DNA of 64,000 nt from Sisyra terminalis (Eukaryota > Arthropoda > Insecta > Neuroptera > Sisyridae), in assembly GCA_958496175.1 (NCBI GenBank), contig OY292276.1, positions 10,930,001-10,994,000 of the forward strand, read 5' to 3'. Shown here piece by piece: positions 38,432 through 51,574 of the stretch; position 1 is the stretch's first letter; each line of letters starts with the position of its first letter. The notes under the pieces were generated by a model. It was not told the origin of the DNA. It did not search any database and saw only the letters and a list, made by a program, of their open reading frames with translations. Made by a program: the position numbers and the translations under genes.

Positions 38432-38522
38432 AGTGTTCAAGTTCGTGGAACGCGACGAAGATGAGGTTGACCGACGCGATATGCACCAACAACAGAAAGG
38501 GGACGAACCAGACGCTGTTGCG
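38432..38522 (+). other. Possible orphan exon upstream of the MADF gene
   Basis: A stretch of raised GC content bounded by a good acceptor (TTTTTTTTATACAG) and a good donor (GCG|GTAAGC). The open frame reads VFKFVERDEDEVDRRDMHQQ and onward, very charged. It could be a 5' UTR exon or a coding exon of the MADF gene 130 bp downstream, or part of an unrelated locus. No family is recognised. Confidence 0.3.
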
Positions 38523-38655
38523 GTAAGCGGGATGAAAGGTGCGGTACAGCGTTCAAGCCCGAACATTGACATCAACATTCGCCCGTATCGCCTCCGCAGA
38601 CGCACTGACCGCCATTGACATTCTCATTTTGATCAATTCTCCTGTCGCTAAAACA

Positions 38656-39442
38656 ATGTATAACATCAAAAAATTAATTGAACTCGTCAAAGAAAACCGT
38701 ATTCTCTACGATCTGAGTCATCCCGATTATAAAAACATCGCACAGAAAGAAAAAATATGGAAGGAAATCGGCGCGGCCTTAGACCAAGACTGTAAGTTGA
38801 TCATAAAGTTTACATACTTTTTTTCATACCAACTTTTTTGCAGTTCATACTGTAAAGAAAAAGTGGAAGAACATGAAAGATTCGTACGCTAAGCACTTGA
38901 AAAGTAAAACTTTAATGACGCCAAGTGCACGGCGGTACACGCGGTGGCCATGGGCCAGCCAAATGGAACAATTCAAACCATTTCTTCCGTTCACCAGCGG
39001 ATTAACTCCCATCGCCAATGCTATCCCAAAAATAAGCGTAGAAGATTGCGAAACCAACTCAACCTCGTCGGCAGATTTTGTCAAAACTGCATTCAAAAAC
39101 CAGGAAGAAACTTTTACGTCTCCCAACAGTTTTACATCGATCAAACGTAAAAGATCACTAAACATGAAAACTACCTCGACACCATCTTCAACAGTCAATA
39201 AAATTTTGGATCATTTGAAAAATAATCGCACTCATCACGACTACGATGCCACAGAGTTAATTTTCCTTGGATATGCCAAAACTATAAAGAAATTTTCCCT
39301 GGAACGACAAGCCAATATAAAACTTGAAGTTGCACAGATAATAATGCGTCACGAAATCGATAACGAAAAAGACGAAATTATGTCATCGATAGCTTCTAGT
39401 AATAGTCCTGAATTTATTAATCCAAAAGTGGAAATGCTATGA
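38656..39442 (+). CDS. MADF-BESS domain transcription factor (Adf-1-like)
   Basis: Two exons, 38656-38791 and 38844-39442, give 244 residues. The MADF (Myb/SANT-like) domain occupies roughly residues 8-85: LIELVKENRILYDLSHPDYK, KIWKEIGAAL, then across the splice FHTVKKKWKNMKDSYAKHLK. A Ser/Thr/Pro-rich linker follows and the C-terminus has the BESS motif, FLGYAKTIKKFSLERQANIK. This pairing is characteristic of the Adf-1/Dip3/stonewall class, abundant in insects, whose members bind DNA through MADF and interact through BESS. I cannot name the orthologue. The start is the first ATG before the domain; a longer open frame upstream (to about 38539) lacks support. AATAAA lies just after the stop. 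Confidence 0.88.
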
Positions 39443-39465
39443 TAGTTAATTTCCATTAAAAATAA

Positions 39466-39655
39466 AATAGACCTACTGGTGGACGAGTGGTCTAGGTGAT
39501 CGCTCCAAAACTGGTAGGTTTTAGATTCGATCCTCATATCGAGCAAATTTTTGATATTTATCGATTTTGGATTTTTATTAACTCTAGAGTCGCTAAAGAC
39601 CTTAGTAGTTAGTAGTTATAAAGCGACGGTAAATAACAATTAAAAAAATACTAAA
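39466..39655 (+). repeat. tRNA-derived SINE, copy 2
   Basis: A-box-like TGGTGGACGAGTGGTC, B box in AGATTCGATCC, then the shared body with TCGAGCAAATTTT and CTAGAGTCGCTAAAGACC, ending in an A-run. It lies just after the MADF gene, overlapping its probable 3' UTR. Confidence 0.75.
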
Positions 39656-41674
39656 CTATAAGGGATCATTAGCGGAAATCTCTTTTGCCGCTCGAATCTT
39701 TGAGAATGAAGACTGTAAAAATGAAATAATAAGAACCATAAGTACTATATTTTCATCACAAATTTAACTTTATAAGTTTTTTTGTTTATCTTGATAAAAT
39801 TTATCCTTAGCGAGGTTAAATCCTCCCGAACCTTAAATCCTAAATCCACTACTGTTGGGAACAATAAAAATGAGAAATTCATAAGATATCACTTTAATTT
39901 TATCATATATACCCACGGAGTCTGAACGCAATGCTTAAAAAAATGATATAAATTTGAGGTCCCGTACAGGTAAAGTATTTGAATCATTACGCGGGAAATG
40001 TGGTTGTTATTAGAAACTAGCAATTCCAATCTTTTGTACGATGGAAAATGTGCCAAGATTGGCGCTACCCGAAGAGTGTTTGGAGTACTAACTTATATAA
40101 CCATAGTTACCTTATAGAAAGTACATAATTTCCAAGGTTTATAAATTACACAGGTTGTCCCATTAGAAAAAAAAATGATGTCGTACGAAGAATTTTGAAA
40201 TTTGAATCAGTCTGAAGATTTCGAAACAAATTTCTTCTGGATACGTCACGTGGTGCATGATGCCACCTGTGTATTTTATAATCTTGCATAGTTTCGATTT
40301 AATTTAGTACTGCAAACACACTAATGACGGCGCCACATGTTGATGCATTTCCCATTATGCTTTGCAAGATTGGAATACCTTCTTAAAATCTTAGTGACCT
40401 TTGGTACGTTATCAAAACTTGCGCTGTTAGTGACAGAAAAGGGAACTAACATCTGGGTCTATTATTATGTACATGAATGTAGTGAAAAATTCCATACTAG
40501 TTCTATTCTCCGTGTATATATCTTTAACCTTTTTAGAAACTTATTGATTTCAATTGTATGTTTCCGTTATCTAAGATAAATGGCCCTTTGTGCCTTTTAT
40601 ATCATAAACCATACGTTATTTATAAATTTCATTTTGTAAATAAACTTTCGAATTAAATGAAATAAAAATGTAAAAAAATAAATCTCTCAATACTTTTGGG
40701 TACAATTTTTCAAATTCACGACCAGGTAGCTAAAACATTTATTTTGGCAAAGCCACCAAAATGTATACTACTTCCAGCTTTTGTAAAGCACAGTACAGAG
40801 AATACTTAAAACTATTTTTTTTAAACCTCATACATTGGGCTAGTTACGATAAAACAAATAAAGCCATAAGTTATAACAATTTAGTCTGGAGTTGGAACCG
40901 GAGTTTAAGCCCCTGCTAAAAAGACATTTTGAAATCGTTTCATTTAAAATGCCTTTAATAACTTTAAACGACTTCTAATGGGTTTTTTGGACATTTAAAA
41001 TGCCTCTAAACCTCTTTTTTTAACAGACATTTCTTTAGTTTTTCTTTAAGTTCTACTCGCAACCTTTCTGAGCTTTCAAGAACCTTTCGACACCTGCTAT
41101 TGTTACTCGCACTGCTTTTCTTTTTATTAGGACAAATTAATGTCATTTTTATAAGAGAAAATAAGAAATTTATACATCCTTCTCCTCGTAAAGTACTTTA
41201 CCCTTGACCCACATTAAAAGAGGACTAGAAAAACAACATAAATGGAAAGGAGGGCTCAATTTTGATATTACTTATTACCAAATTTATCATATTTTTATCA
41301 AAATGAATATTTATGATTTTCATTAATTAATTGCGTGGTAAAGTTTATACGCATTTTATGATGGCCACAAAATAAAATTTGTGTTAATTTTAGACCACGC
41401 TTTAGAATTCAATTCTGAATCTATAATTAGAACATTGAGAACTGGGTTCTTCGTGAATTGTCAAAATTCATTTCAATAAAAAGTATTCAAATGGAGTCAA
41501 TACAGCCAATACAGCTTTTGACTGGAATAATTACGGATATCTTCCTTACCGAGCTTTAGAGTCTCGCCAAGCTTGAAAGCTCGCTGCCATTTTTCTTGTT
41601 ATTGTTGCACACGTACGTGAAGTCCATAGACAATTCGATCGAGCTTGACATTTGTTGGAAGCTTTTCGGGAAAT
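39656..41674. other. Intergenic between MADF gene and beta-sarcoglycan
   Basis: Two kilobases of AT-rich sequence. A motif of about 75 bp at 40930-41010 (TTTAATAACTTTAAACGACT) repeats the one after 38056. The last 200 bases before 41675 are less AT-rich and probably hold the promoter and 5' UTR of the sarcoglycan gene. No coding exon is supported. Confidence 0.55.
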
Positions 41675-42649
41675 ATGACAACAATCAGCAACCGGGCTGT
41701 TTCGCCACCCCTTTCGGAAACGCATTCCGACTGCAACATGGACAGCTTATCGAAAAGCGACAAAGCTCTATTGAAACGGAAAACTTTGAATAATAATCAG
41801 ACGGGCGATGATGTGCCCGCGACAGGATTGCGTGGAAGAAAAACATTCGCTTTCTGGACAATCGTTTGTCTGTTGTTTATATTGGCCGTGGGTAATTTGA
41901 TTCTTACGTTTACGATTCTTGGAGTTTTGCGGTTGGGTCAGGGCATGGAGAGTTTGGAGCTGGTGCCCGAGGCGTCGGTGGTGAAATTTTTCGGCAACAC
42001 CGATTTGGATCGGTTGTATAAACGCGATGGTAAATTGCAAGGCTTCTCCGACGCTCCTCTTCAAGTCGACGGGGACGACGCCGCGATTTTGTTCAATTTG
42101 GCCAGTAAAAATCGCCGACCCGAAAACAAGCTTTTTATGGGTAAGAATGGAACGGCATTTCGCGGAATCAGCAAATTCGAGGTTAGAGATGCGAAGACGG
42201 GGAGTAAAATTTTTTCCACCGAATCGCCTCTTTTACGGAATTCGGAAAGTGTTAACCAAATCAACGTTAAGCTAGTCAGCACCAACAAGATAACAAGTCC
42301 TGTGGACGATACATTGCATTTGCGAGCTGGTGCTAGTGCTCATCTTCGCGGCAATGAGGGCACTAACATGGAAAGCCGGGAAATTGTTTGGTCGGCCGAT
42401 CAAGACATATACTTGAAATCGATCAACGGATCCTTGATTCTTAGTGGAACTGATGGAGTCTCGATTGATGTGAAAAGTATTCCAATTGCTTCGGGCTTAC
42501 ATTTTCCAAGTAAATCAACACCGCATTTCAAAGTCTGCGTTTGTATGCCTCAAGGAAAGCTTTTCCGAGTCCCCATTCCTTCTGGGCATGCATCTCGGAT
42601 TACATGCACCCATATAAATATGTCTCCTCAACACAACCCTTGCATGTGA
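41675..42649 (+). CDS. Scgbeta: Beta-sarcoglycan
   Basis: A single uninterrupted frame of 324 residues (human SGCB is 318). Type II membrane layout: a cytoplasmic N-terminus of about 55 residues rich in Ser and Lys, one transmembrane helix at about residues 57-84 (FWTIVCLLFILAVGNLILTF), and an extracellular domain. Family motifs include FGNTDLDRLYKRDGKLQGF, REIVWSADQDIYLKSINGSL, SGTDGVSIDVKSIP and a cysteine-bearing C-terminus (VCVCMPQGKLFRVP). It should join the sarcoglycan-dystroglycan complex that links the muscle cytoskeleton to the matrix. The start is the first ATG (A at -3 and -4). No intron interrupts the coding region, which is unusual here, yet the frame is clean, so it looks functional. 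It converges on ILF2. Confidence 0.94.
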   Translation: MTTISNRAVSPPLSETHSDCNMDSLSKSDKALLKRKTLNNNQTGDDVPATGLRGRKTFAFWTIVCLLFILAVGNLILTFTILGVLRLGQGMESLELVPEASVVKFFGNTDLDRLYKRDGKLQGFSDAPLQVDGDDAAILFNLASKNRRPENKLFMGKNGTAFRGISKFEVRDAKTGSKIFSTESPLLRNSESVNQINVKLVSTNKITSPVDDTLHLRAGASAHLRGNEGTNMESREIVWSADQDIYLKSINGSLILSGTDGVSIDVKSIPIASGLHFPSKSTPHFKVCVCMPQGKLFRVPIPSGHASRITCTHINMSPQHNPCM

Positions 42650-43889
42650 ACAATTAAATCAATTTAATTTATCATCACTTATCAACCAACATTAAAATTG
42701 AAACAATGTAACAAATATAAGAACAAGAGCTTCTCAAGAGCGTCTTTTCCGTTGATGTTCATTTATTTGAATTCACGTACACTACCGCCAACTAGCGGAG
42801 TATGAAGTAACTTAACGATTCAATTTGAATTGGTTTTTCTTGTGTAAATTTGTATTTTTTATGATTAATTGTAAACCATAAGTTTTATAAATAATTATGA
42901 AGAAGGTTTTAATTAATATTAAAAGTTTTAAAATTTGCACGATCGAGAGAAAGTACTACAGTTAATTTCATGAAGATACACCTGCATGTCATGCATACAC
43001 CTGGATATCTCGTTTTGTTCTGGTTTAATGGGCTGTGGCATTCTCGTTCCTGCTTATTCTTATAACTATGAGTATTAGTTAAATAAATATGGTTATTTAG
43101 GGGAAATAGATTGACCTATTACAGCATGTCCAGCGGTCAGGGAAATTCAGGAAATATTTATGATTTAATTAGTATTATAACTGTAGAAGATGTAAATGTC
43201 ATATTATATAAACAAGCATATTATATAAAGAATCTGTAATTAATAAGTTTAATAGAATAACTAATAAATCACAATGTTGTTTTTATGTACAATCTTTTAA
43301 ACAAGATTGCTCAAAGTTTATAGTCGAGAAGTTTTTTGTAGTTTTGGTCTAGAAAGTGAAGGATTTTTTGTTGAAGAAAGAACTGGACATCCTGTATTAA
43401 TGATTACCCAAAAAAATACATTTTGATCGAATCACTGACAAAGTAAAATTGTCTATCAGGATCCCGAATTTCGGGTAGTAATAAAACATAGTTTATCCCA
43501 ATTCGGACTTTTCCAAACGATACCTACTCTTTTTTTCTACGTAGCTGAATATAAATGAGATAAATATTAAACAAATGTATAGTATATCGATTTAATGTAA
43601 AATAAGATAAAATATATTAAGGGAATACGAGTATCAAATATATATAAATTTATGTAATCATTTTACCGAAGAGCGTGATTTAGTGTAACGTGCAAAAAAA
43701 GAGTTTGGTGTAAATAAAAATGCATTTACTTATATGTACTTACAATTAGTTTTATTTCATATCATTGTAATAGTAAAAAAAGATTAGATGTCATACAATT
43801 ATTGTGTATTTGTAAGGATGCAATTTATAAATAGAATTTTGTGAGTTTTTAACTGTTGAACGAATAAAATAAAATTGTCTAAAAGACTC
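42650..43889. other. Intergenic between convergent beta-sarcoglycan and ILF2
   Basis: 1.2 kb of AT-rich 3' UTR-like sequence with several polyadenylation-like motifs in both orientations. No coding exon or repeat was recognised. Confidence 0.55.
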
Positions 43890-45133
<1,244 letters not shown>

Positions 45134-45888
45134 TTTATCCAAGAAAAACTCTAAAAATCTGCAATCCAAAAGGTAAACCGGTTTATCCCTAATGATTGCA
45201 ATATAAATTGACTTACGGTTTAAAATCAGCAGAGATAAGATAATATTCTTTTAATCCAAAAGAAAATCTATTCTTCTTTTCGATTAATTACCTTTTAAAA
45301 CAAATAAAACGCGTTCAAAAAGGCTTGAAGATTATCGATTTGTGAACTTTTCCGTGGGTTCGGAAAATTAGACACATAACCTAAAACCAACTCAGCAGCG
45401 CTCTCTATCAAAGCATTTCTAAACCAAACACCAAGCATTTAAAAAGAATTATAGAAAATGGTGGGTAATTTAAATTGTTACAAAACAAACAAATGTACAT
45501 AACATAACTTTTTATTTATTCACCTTATTATACAAATATTCATACATATATCACATTTGCTTAAAATTTTTAGACATATAAAAATAAATAACAATAAGTT
45601 CATAAATCAATTGAAATAAAATATTTGGTTAAACTTTATAAGATATAGTGAACAGATTTTTTTTTGCTTTAACGTATAACAATATCTGCAAGTAAAATTT
45701 GTCTATTTATCTGCTAAAATTATATTAAATCCTGAGAATTTTTTGGAAAGTTCATTATTTTTTTTTATATTTATTTTATTTAGTATCACTATCAGTCGAT
45801 TTTCCAAATTTGTTTGTTGTGGGAAATAAAAATGGCGGCTACCTATCTAAAATTGATTCAGAACTAGGAAAATGGAAAATTTGTATTT
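45134..45888. other. ILF2 upstream region and SERAC1 3' UTR
   Basis: ILF2 and SERAC1 both read leftwards here, so this interval contains the ILF2 promoter and 5' UTR (including donor/acceptor-like sites near 45170-45240) and the SERAC1 3' UTR with TTTATT on the plus strand (AATAAA in the transcript) near 45770. No additional coding exon is seen. Confidence 0.5.
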
Positions 45889-48364
45889 TTAGTTCCAGTC
45901 TGAGTTTGTTATACGATTTATTAAAGCTGCTAGTTCTTTGTAGAGCAAACAATCTCGACTTGTTGGCTTACAAATGTCTCGATGGTCCAATGGTACACCG
46001 CAAATTTCACCCACTCCAGGATCTAAAATGTAAAATAAATATAAATTTAAATAATTTCTATTAAATTCATGTATTGTAAACTATTTCAACTAAGAAGTTG
46101 CTAAAGATTTTTGTACAAATTAATGTAATAAACGATCTAGAAATAGTAATTATAAGCTAAATAAATTAATAGGAATTATAACTTTTAATACAAAATTAGA
46201 AGTTCATAATTCGTAGTCCGGATTCCAATATATTATGTGTTGGAGTTTAATTTCAAATATGGCTTTTACCTGCTGATTCAATGGCAACAATCCGTAAATA
46301 AAGCACCGACATTAACGTTAATGATGTTTCAAAAAAGCTGAATATTTCCGGATCAAATTGTTCATTTTCAAAGAGTTTCATAAACTTGTTGTGTAACTCC
46401 AACACTCCGGGACAATCTAAAAATAAACAAAAGTAATTCATTTTACTCCTAATAGTACTTAAATTTATTTTGTAAAATATGAATTAAAAAGCGTATGTAG
46501 TTTTCGAATCAATTTGGTAAATTATAAGCTCAATAACTGATTCCAAAGATTTATATCAAGTGCGATAGTTTTGAATTATTGTTATTGTAAATTTACACAT
46601 ATTCATAAAAACTAGAGCACTCTCCCGATCCCAGCGAATTAAAATTGGACAAAATCAAATTAAAGATATACAATAGTACTACAGCAACGAAAAGAATTTT
46701 TGAGAATAGTTCGCAGAAACTAGTTCATACTGCATACAGCAATTTAATCTTCTTTGATTCTTTCCAAACCTTTTTGTATTTCCGTTAGTTCGATTGATTG
46801 TCTCAACAATGGTAAATTCATATCAGCCAACGCTGAACCGCGATGTGGTACACTATAAAACATAATACCCTGCGTCTGCAAATAAATGGCACTCCGTCGA
46901 CACAATTCTTCCATTTTATCATAAATATTCGAAATATTATTATTGAGCAAACAGCTTTCATGTAGAACATTGTGTTGATGTTTTTCCCAAGCTAAAATAA
47001 CACATTTACATGATTTTGTATGTAAGGTTTCAATAGAAAATTTGTTTTACCATCGACCAACATTTGCTTGACAAATAGACCACCTTTGGAATGTCCCACC
47101 CAGATAATCGGATGCTTTCCAACGCCCAGTTCCAATAAATGTTCCAACATTTCTTCGGCACGTTCTTGCATTGATGTCCTGAAAAAAGAAATGAGAAATT
47201 GTAAAACCGGTTTAAGTTAGTAGTTCTTAACGAAAGAGGGATCACTTTCTTAGGGATCTTTTTCGTAGAGAGCTAGAGATTTTAAGGGGATTGCATTGAT
47301 TAGACTGATATTAAAGGTATTGATTAAAATATGAAAATTGTAATGACTTATTGATTGTTATTATTACTATTCATTTAAGGGTTAGTTCAGACGAAAAGGG
47401 ATGATATATAAAAGGTTGAGAACCTAGGTAATAAATCTTATAAAAAGTATTACCGAATTCGTTTTTGGATCCAAACCGGACGCCATAGGTACGGATCTGT
47501 TGTATAGTTTAAGGCAATGATTCTAACACCAGGACAATCTTGTGGCAACCAATCTTTTGGCCAACACTTCGACAAGGATTTATTTTTATCACGAGAAATT
47601 TGATTTTTTCGGTATGGCTCCAAATCACTGACAGTAAAAGTTTCCGTCTCGTCAAATTTCTCGAAATCGCAACCGCAGTTGACGGGCAAGGAGACGGTGC
47701 GGCGTAACGTCGGCGGCAATTGTTGCAAAAAGCTGCTGTTCTCCTTAATTCGAATCACTTCGACACTGTCCATATGTTTTTTGTTAGAGTTCCAGGCGCC
47801 TTGGCGCCACGTTTTGACTAGAGACCCGTGCAGCCCGTGAATAAAAATTACATCGGCCCGAATAGCCTCACCAGGAGGCGGCTCGCAGAGCACGTCGCAC
47901 GTGACACTTCTTTCCCCTTTTCTGCCATTGGCATCGGCCAATTCCAGCTTGGCCGTTCGCCGAACCACTTCTAAACAATTAGAAAAGCTTATTTCAATCG
48001 GAAAATTTGAAAATTTCATTATTGAAATATTTTTAGATAATTTGACCGCGTGCCAAGAGCTCCCAAGTCAACGTACTTGAGCGGCTCGTGTGTATCATTT
48101 TTTATGTAAATCAACTTAAATAAATGTGCTATTAATTCGAATTTTTATTTTTTTCCAAAAACAAAGTGATAGATTTTTACCTTGCATTGACGACAGAGAT
48201 CTTGCAATACTATTGGCAAGCACTAGAATAGCGAATACGGCAGGAATCATAAAGCGGCGTCGAATAATTTCCATCATGGACTTGGGATTTCGCGTTAACG
48301 CATAATAAACGCTAAGCATTGCCGGTATTACCAGTTTAGAAACCAGAGTAAACGCCAAACGCAT
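45889..48364 (-). CDS. SERAC1: SERAC1-like serine lipase/esterase
   Basis: Six minus-strand exons, 48181-48364, 47454-47970, 47051-47178, 46770-46991, 46270-46416 and 45889-46022, give 443 residues. An N-terminal hydrophobic segment (FMIPAVFAILVLANSIA) could anchor it in a membrane. The alpha/beta-hydrolase part has ADVIFIHGLHGSLVKTWRQ (oxyanion region), RIIALNYTTDPYLW, and the nucleophile elbow WVGHSKGGLFVKQML with Ser at about residue 264; VPHRGSALAD and, near the end, PLDHRDICKP with the probable catalytic His follow. SERAC1 acts at mitochondria-ER contacts in phosphatidylglycerol remodelling. The human protein is about 650 residues; the difference is in the N-terminal half. The exon 4 donor (GTTTGG at 46769) is weak, but the join gives EIQKDCPGVLELHNKFMKLF, matching the family. 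An acceptor-like TTACAG just before ATG suggests a 5' UTR intron. Confidence 0.9.
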
Positions 48365-50712
48365 TTTTCTGTAAAAAAGAAAAACCAAGTAAAATAAAAA
48401 AGATCTCTTAAATTACAATCGAAACCCTAATTTTGCCTTAGTTATTTTCAGGAATGGGAAGACAAAAGTCCCAAACCAAAAAGCTTTAAACAAAAAAGCT
48501 CAATCCGAATGTTGGATAACTAAAATTTATAAGTTTATTTTGTCTAGGGTTACCAATTTTAAATTATAGAAAATCCGGAGAACGTATAACCAAATCCGGA
48601 GAGTTGTATTCAATAAAAAACAGTCTTAAAAATTTAGCAAGTATTTATTAAACGATAACGTTCACAAGCTTTACTGCTTTATTTTATAATCGAAATATAA
48701 TAAATATATATTTTTTTGACTATAAAATCAATTGTTATCGCTTGATAACAGTGGAAAATTTTGCTTTTTATTAACATTGAAAAATGTGGAAAATCGTTTT
48801 TCTAAACTGGAGTCAAGAAAAAAATACATTTTCCTGGAGTTTCCGGTTTAAAATGGGGGAGTTGGTAACCCTAAAAAAATCCGGAGATTATTTTTGTAAA
48901 CTGGATTCTGGAGAAAACATTATTTTTCTGGAGTCTCCGGACTAAAACTGAAGAGTTGGTAACCTTAATTTTGTCCCAACTTTCATATATCTAAGTACCT
49001 AATGGTATATATAATTGCATACGTAACTGTACTTAGGCGAGCTGCTTTAGCGAAATAATACTTAGAAAAAATGGAAATTTGGGGTACAATTGCACAATAG
49101 GAAGATAGAAAAATGAAGAAGTATATTAATTTTTTGGAAGTGCAGATTTGCCGAATAAGTAATTACCAAATTTAATAATTTGCAGCAAAAGTCTGATGAA
49201 AAAATATAGGTAAATACTTCAAAAGAAAACTAATCAATTTATATATATTGTATTATAACTAATCAATTTAAGAGAGACATTTACATGCTGGATCATGTGG
49301 AGGAATACGGGATGGACCTAAGCAAAAAGAAGAATTGGGATATTGGATCATTTAATGAGAAGAATAAACTATACCGAAAGTAATAGTTTAATCATGAGGA
49401 AAATCGAAAAACCATTGCAACAAATTAAACTTTTCATTTGAATTTTGATGGACAAATAAACTTTTATTTATCAAATTCATTTTTATAGATAAAACTTGAT
49501 AATATATTACTTTTCGAATAATTTTGATGAATTCATAGGGAAAACTTTAGTCATATGTCCATAGTAAAATTCTGGTTATTTGTATAGATAGATTTAGTAT
49601 TACGAAATGTAATACACGTGTCTGAAAATTCTGTAATGATTTTCAAGATGCAGAAGGTATAAATAAACGCCGAATTAAAGCCACCAAACAATATCATTGA
49701 AAAAGATCTATTCGCTTTAAGAAATTTTAAGCATTTCTTATTGAAAATTTTAGCAATGAATATCTACTTGTTTTGTATCATTATATTTGTACGAGTGGGT
49801 AAATATTTTATTATTAATGGATGCTGGTTTTCTTTTGAAAACCAGTTATGTGCAATGCAGTTTATAAGAAGAAAACCAGTATTTAAATATAAGCACATAT
49901 CCACAATATTTTAATGAATTTCAAAAGTGTAACGCGTACAGCAACTAAATAGTACATAGGTTTCATATAAAATTCATAAATTTTAATCAAAATCATGATA
50001 TTTGCTTTGATGTAAGTCGAGAAACGAGTTTTTGCCTTTATAGGGAATTGAATTACTTGGTATTTTCTTATTAAGTTTCCACAAATCTAATAATTTTTAC
50101 ATTTGTATATACCATATAAGTGCTGGTTATGGAAACGTTGAAAACTGTGGAAGTACCACTTCTTTTATGTATTTTTTTTAAAATTATATTGGATAAGATG
50201 TGAATATAAATCAAAGGATTTTGACTTTTTTTTTTTATTAAAGTATTAAATAATCAAAGAAGAAAAAAATACTTTTGGCCTTGGTGATAAATGAGTTTCA
50301 TGCCAAATTTTCAATGGATTGAATCAAAAAATCATATCAATTTTATGTATGGTTGATCGACGTCAATCATATAAATAACTTATTCATGTCATTACAGTAA
50401 TGAGCAATTTGAAATTCTAACAATTAAATGAACGCTGCTTTTACTTTTCAACGTTTCATTATTATAAGTTGTTTGGTTTTTAAAATATGTAAATTTGTAT
50501 AGTTACTAGAAGTCAGGGTTTCTCTAACTTTTTGCATTTGTTAAAAGACCAATAAAAATATAATTAGGGATAAAAACTCGAAAAAGGAAAGAGATAAAGT
50601 TTATTATAGAATTTGGAGGTATAATTTTTTTACAACTACCTTTACTACCTTCATGTGCAATTCCCATGAACTAAGAAAAAAATCACTAATCACTAACAAA
50701 AAAACTACTGTA
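48365..50712. other. Upstream of SERAC1 and start of the gene desert
   Basis: SERAC1 promoter and 5' UTR at the left, then AT-rich sequence with no supported gene. It contains a small inverted-repeat element at about 48544-48874 (TAGGGTTACCAA against TTGGTAACCCTA) followed by a related partial copy ending near 48965, both with AATCCGGAGA-type internal motifs. Confidence 0.5.
48544..48874. repeat. Small element with TAGGGTTACCAA terminal inverted repeats
   Basis: The ends TAGGGTTACCAA and TTGGTAACCCTA are complementary over 12 bases. The interior has repeated CCGGAGA and CTGGAGT motifs, and a partial copy with GAGTTGGTAACCTTA follows at about 48875-48965. Class of element not determined. Confidence 0.55.
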
Positions 50713-51502
50713 AAGGGTCTAGCAGGATCCACATGGCGAGTTGGCCCCCAAATAGGAATCTATATCGAAACTTATAATAATAATAAAACTTTATTTCCTA
50801 CAATTAATTTACACGTGTAAGTTTATAAATTTAAAATTTTGTTTACTTATCTTAACATTTTTGTTTAACTTAAAAGTTCCTTCTTGTGTTTACCACAATA
50901 TTTTACCTTTTAACTTTTGCTACTCATTTCCCTTTCCTTTATTTTTATTTTTTGATTTCATTATAGAGGTGCCCTTTATCTCATTAAATGAATATCTCTT
51001 CAAAAACTTTTAAAACCCATAAACATGAAAGTTTGATGATGAATGTCTTTTGAACGGTTAATTTAATCGCCAAAACATAAGAAACCATTTTTATAGAGCA
51101 GTTAATTTCCAACAAAAATTTGTATTGCGCATTGTATAAGAGTAATTTATTGTCGAGTTATAAAATTCATAAATAAAAATGAAATTTGTCTTAAAATAAT
51201 CAAAATTAAAACCTTAATATCTTTCAAATGGTGAGGCTTACGGAAAAAATATAGAATACCTTTTTTGTAGAGCATTAAATTTCCTTAAAAAAATCTTTCA
51301 GAACATTTTTCTGTACAATCGATAAATGATGAGGTATGAATTTTTTTGTATTGGACTGAGAAAAAAATACAAAACTGTGATGCGGGGGATCTTCCTATTA
51401 AAATTAAGAGCTCATACTTGGTGAGAATTTTTTTAAGGTGTCTAGCAACCCATTTTTCCGCGTCATTTGTAAAAAAAAAATAATCGATTTTTTTGACCCA
51501 CC

Positions 51503-51574
<72 letters not shown>

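Noticed and set aside
38387..38605. Minus-strand Arg/Ser-rich frame near 38.5 kb
   Set aside because: It lies opposite a GC-richer plus-strand segment that has better splice sites; no homology and low-complexity Ser runs.
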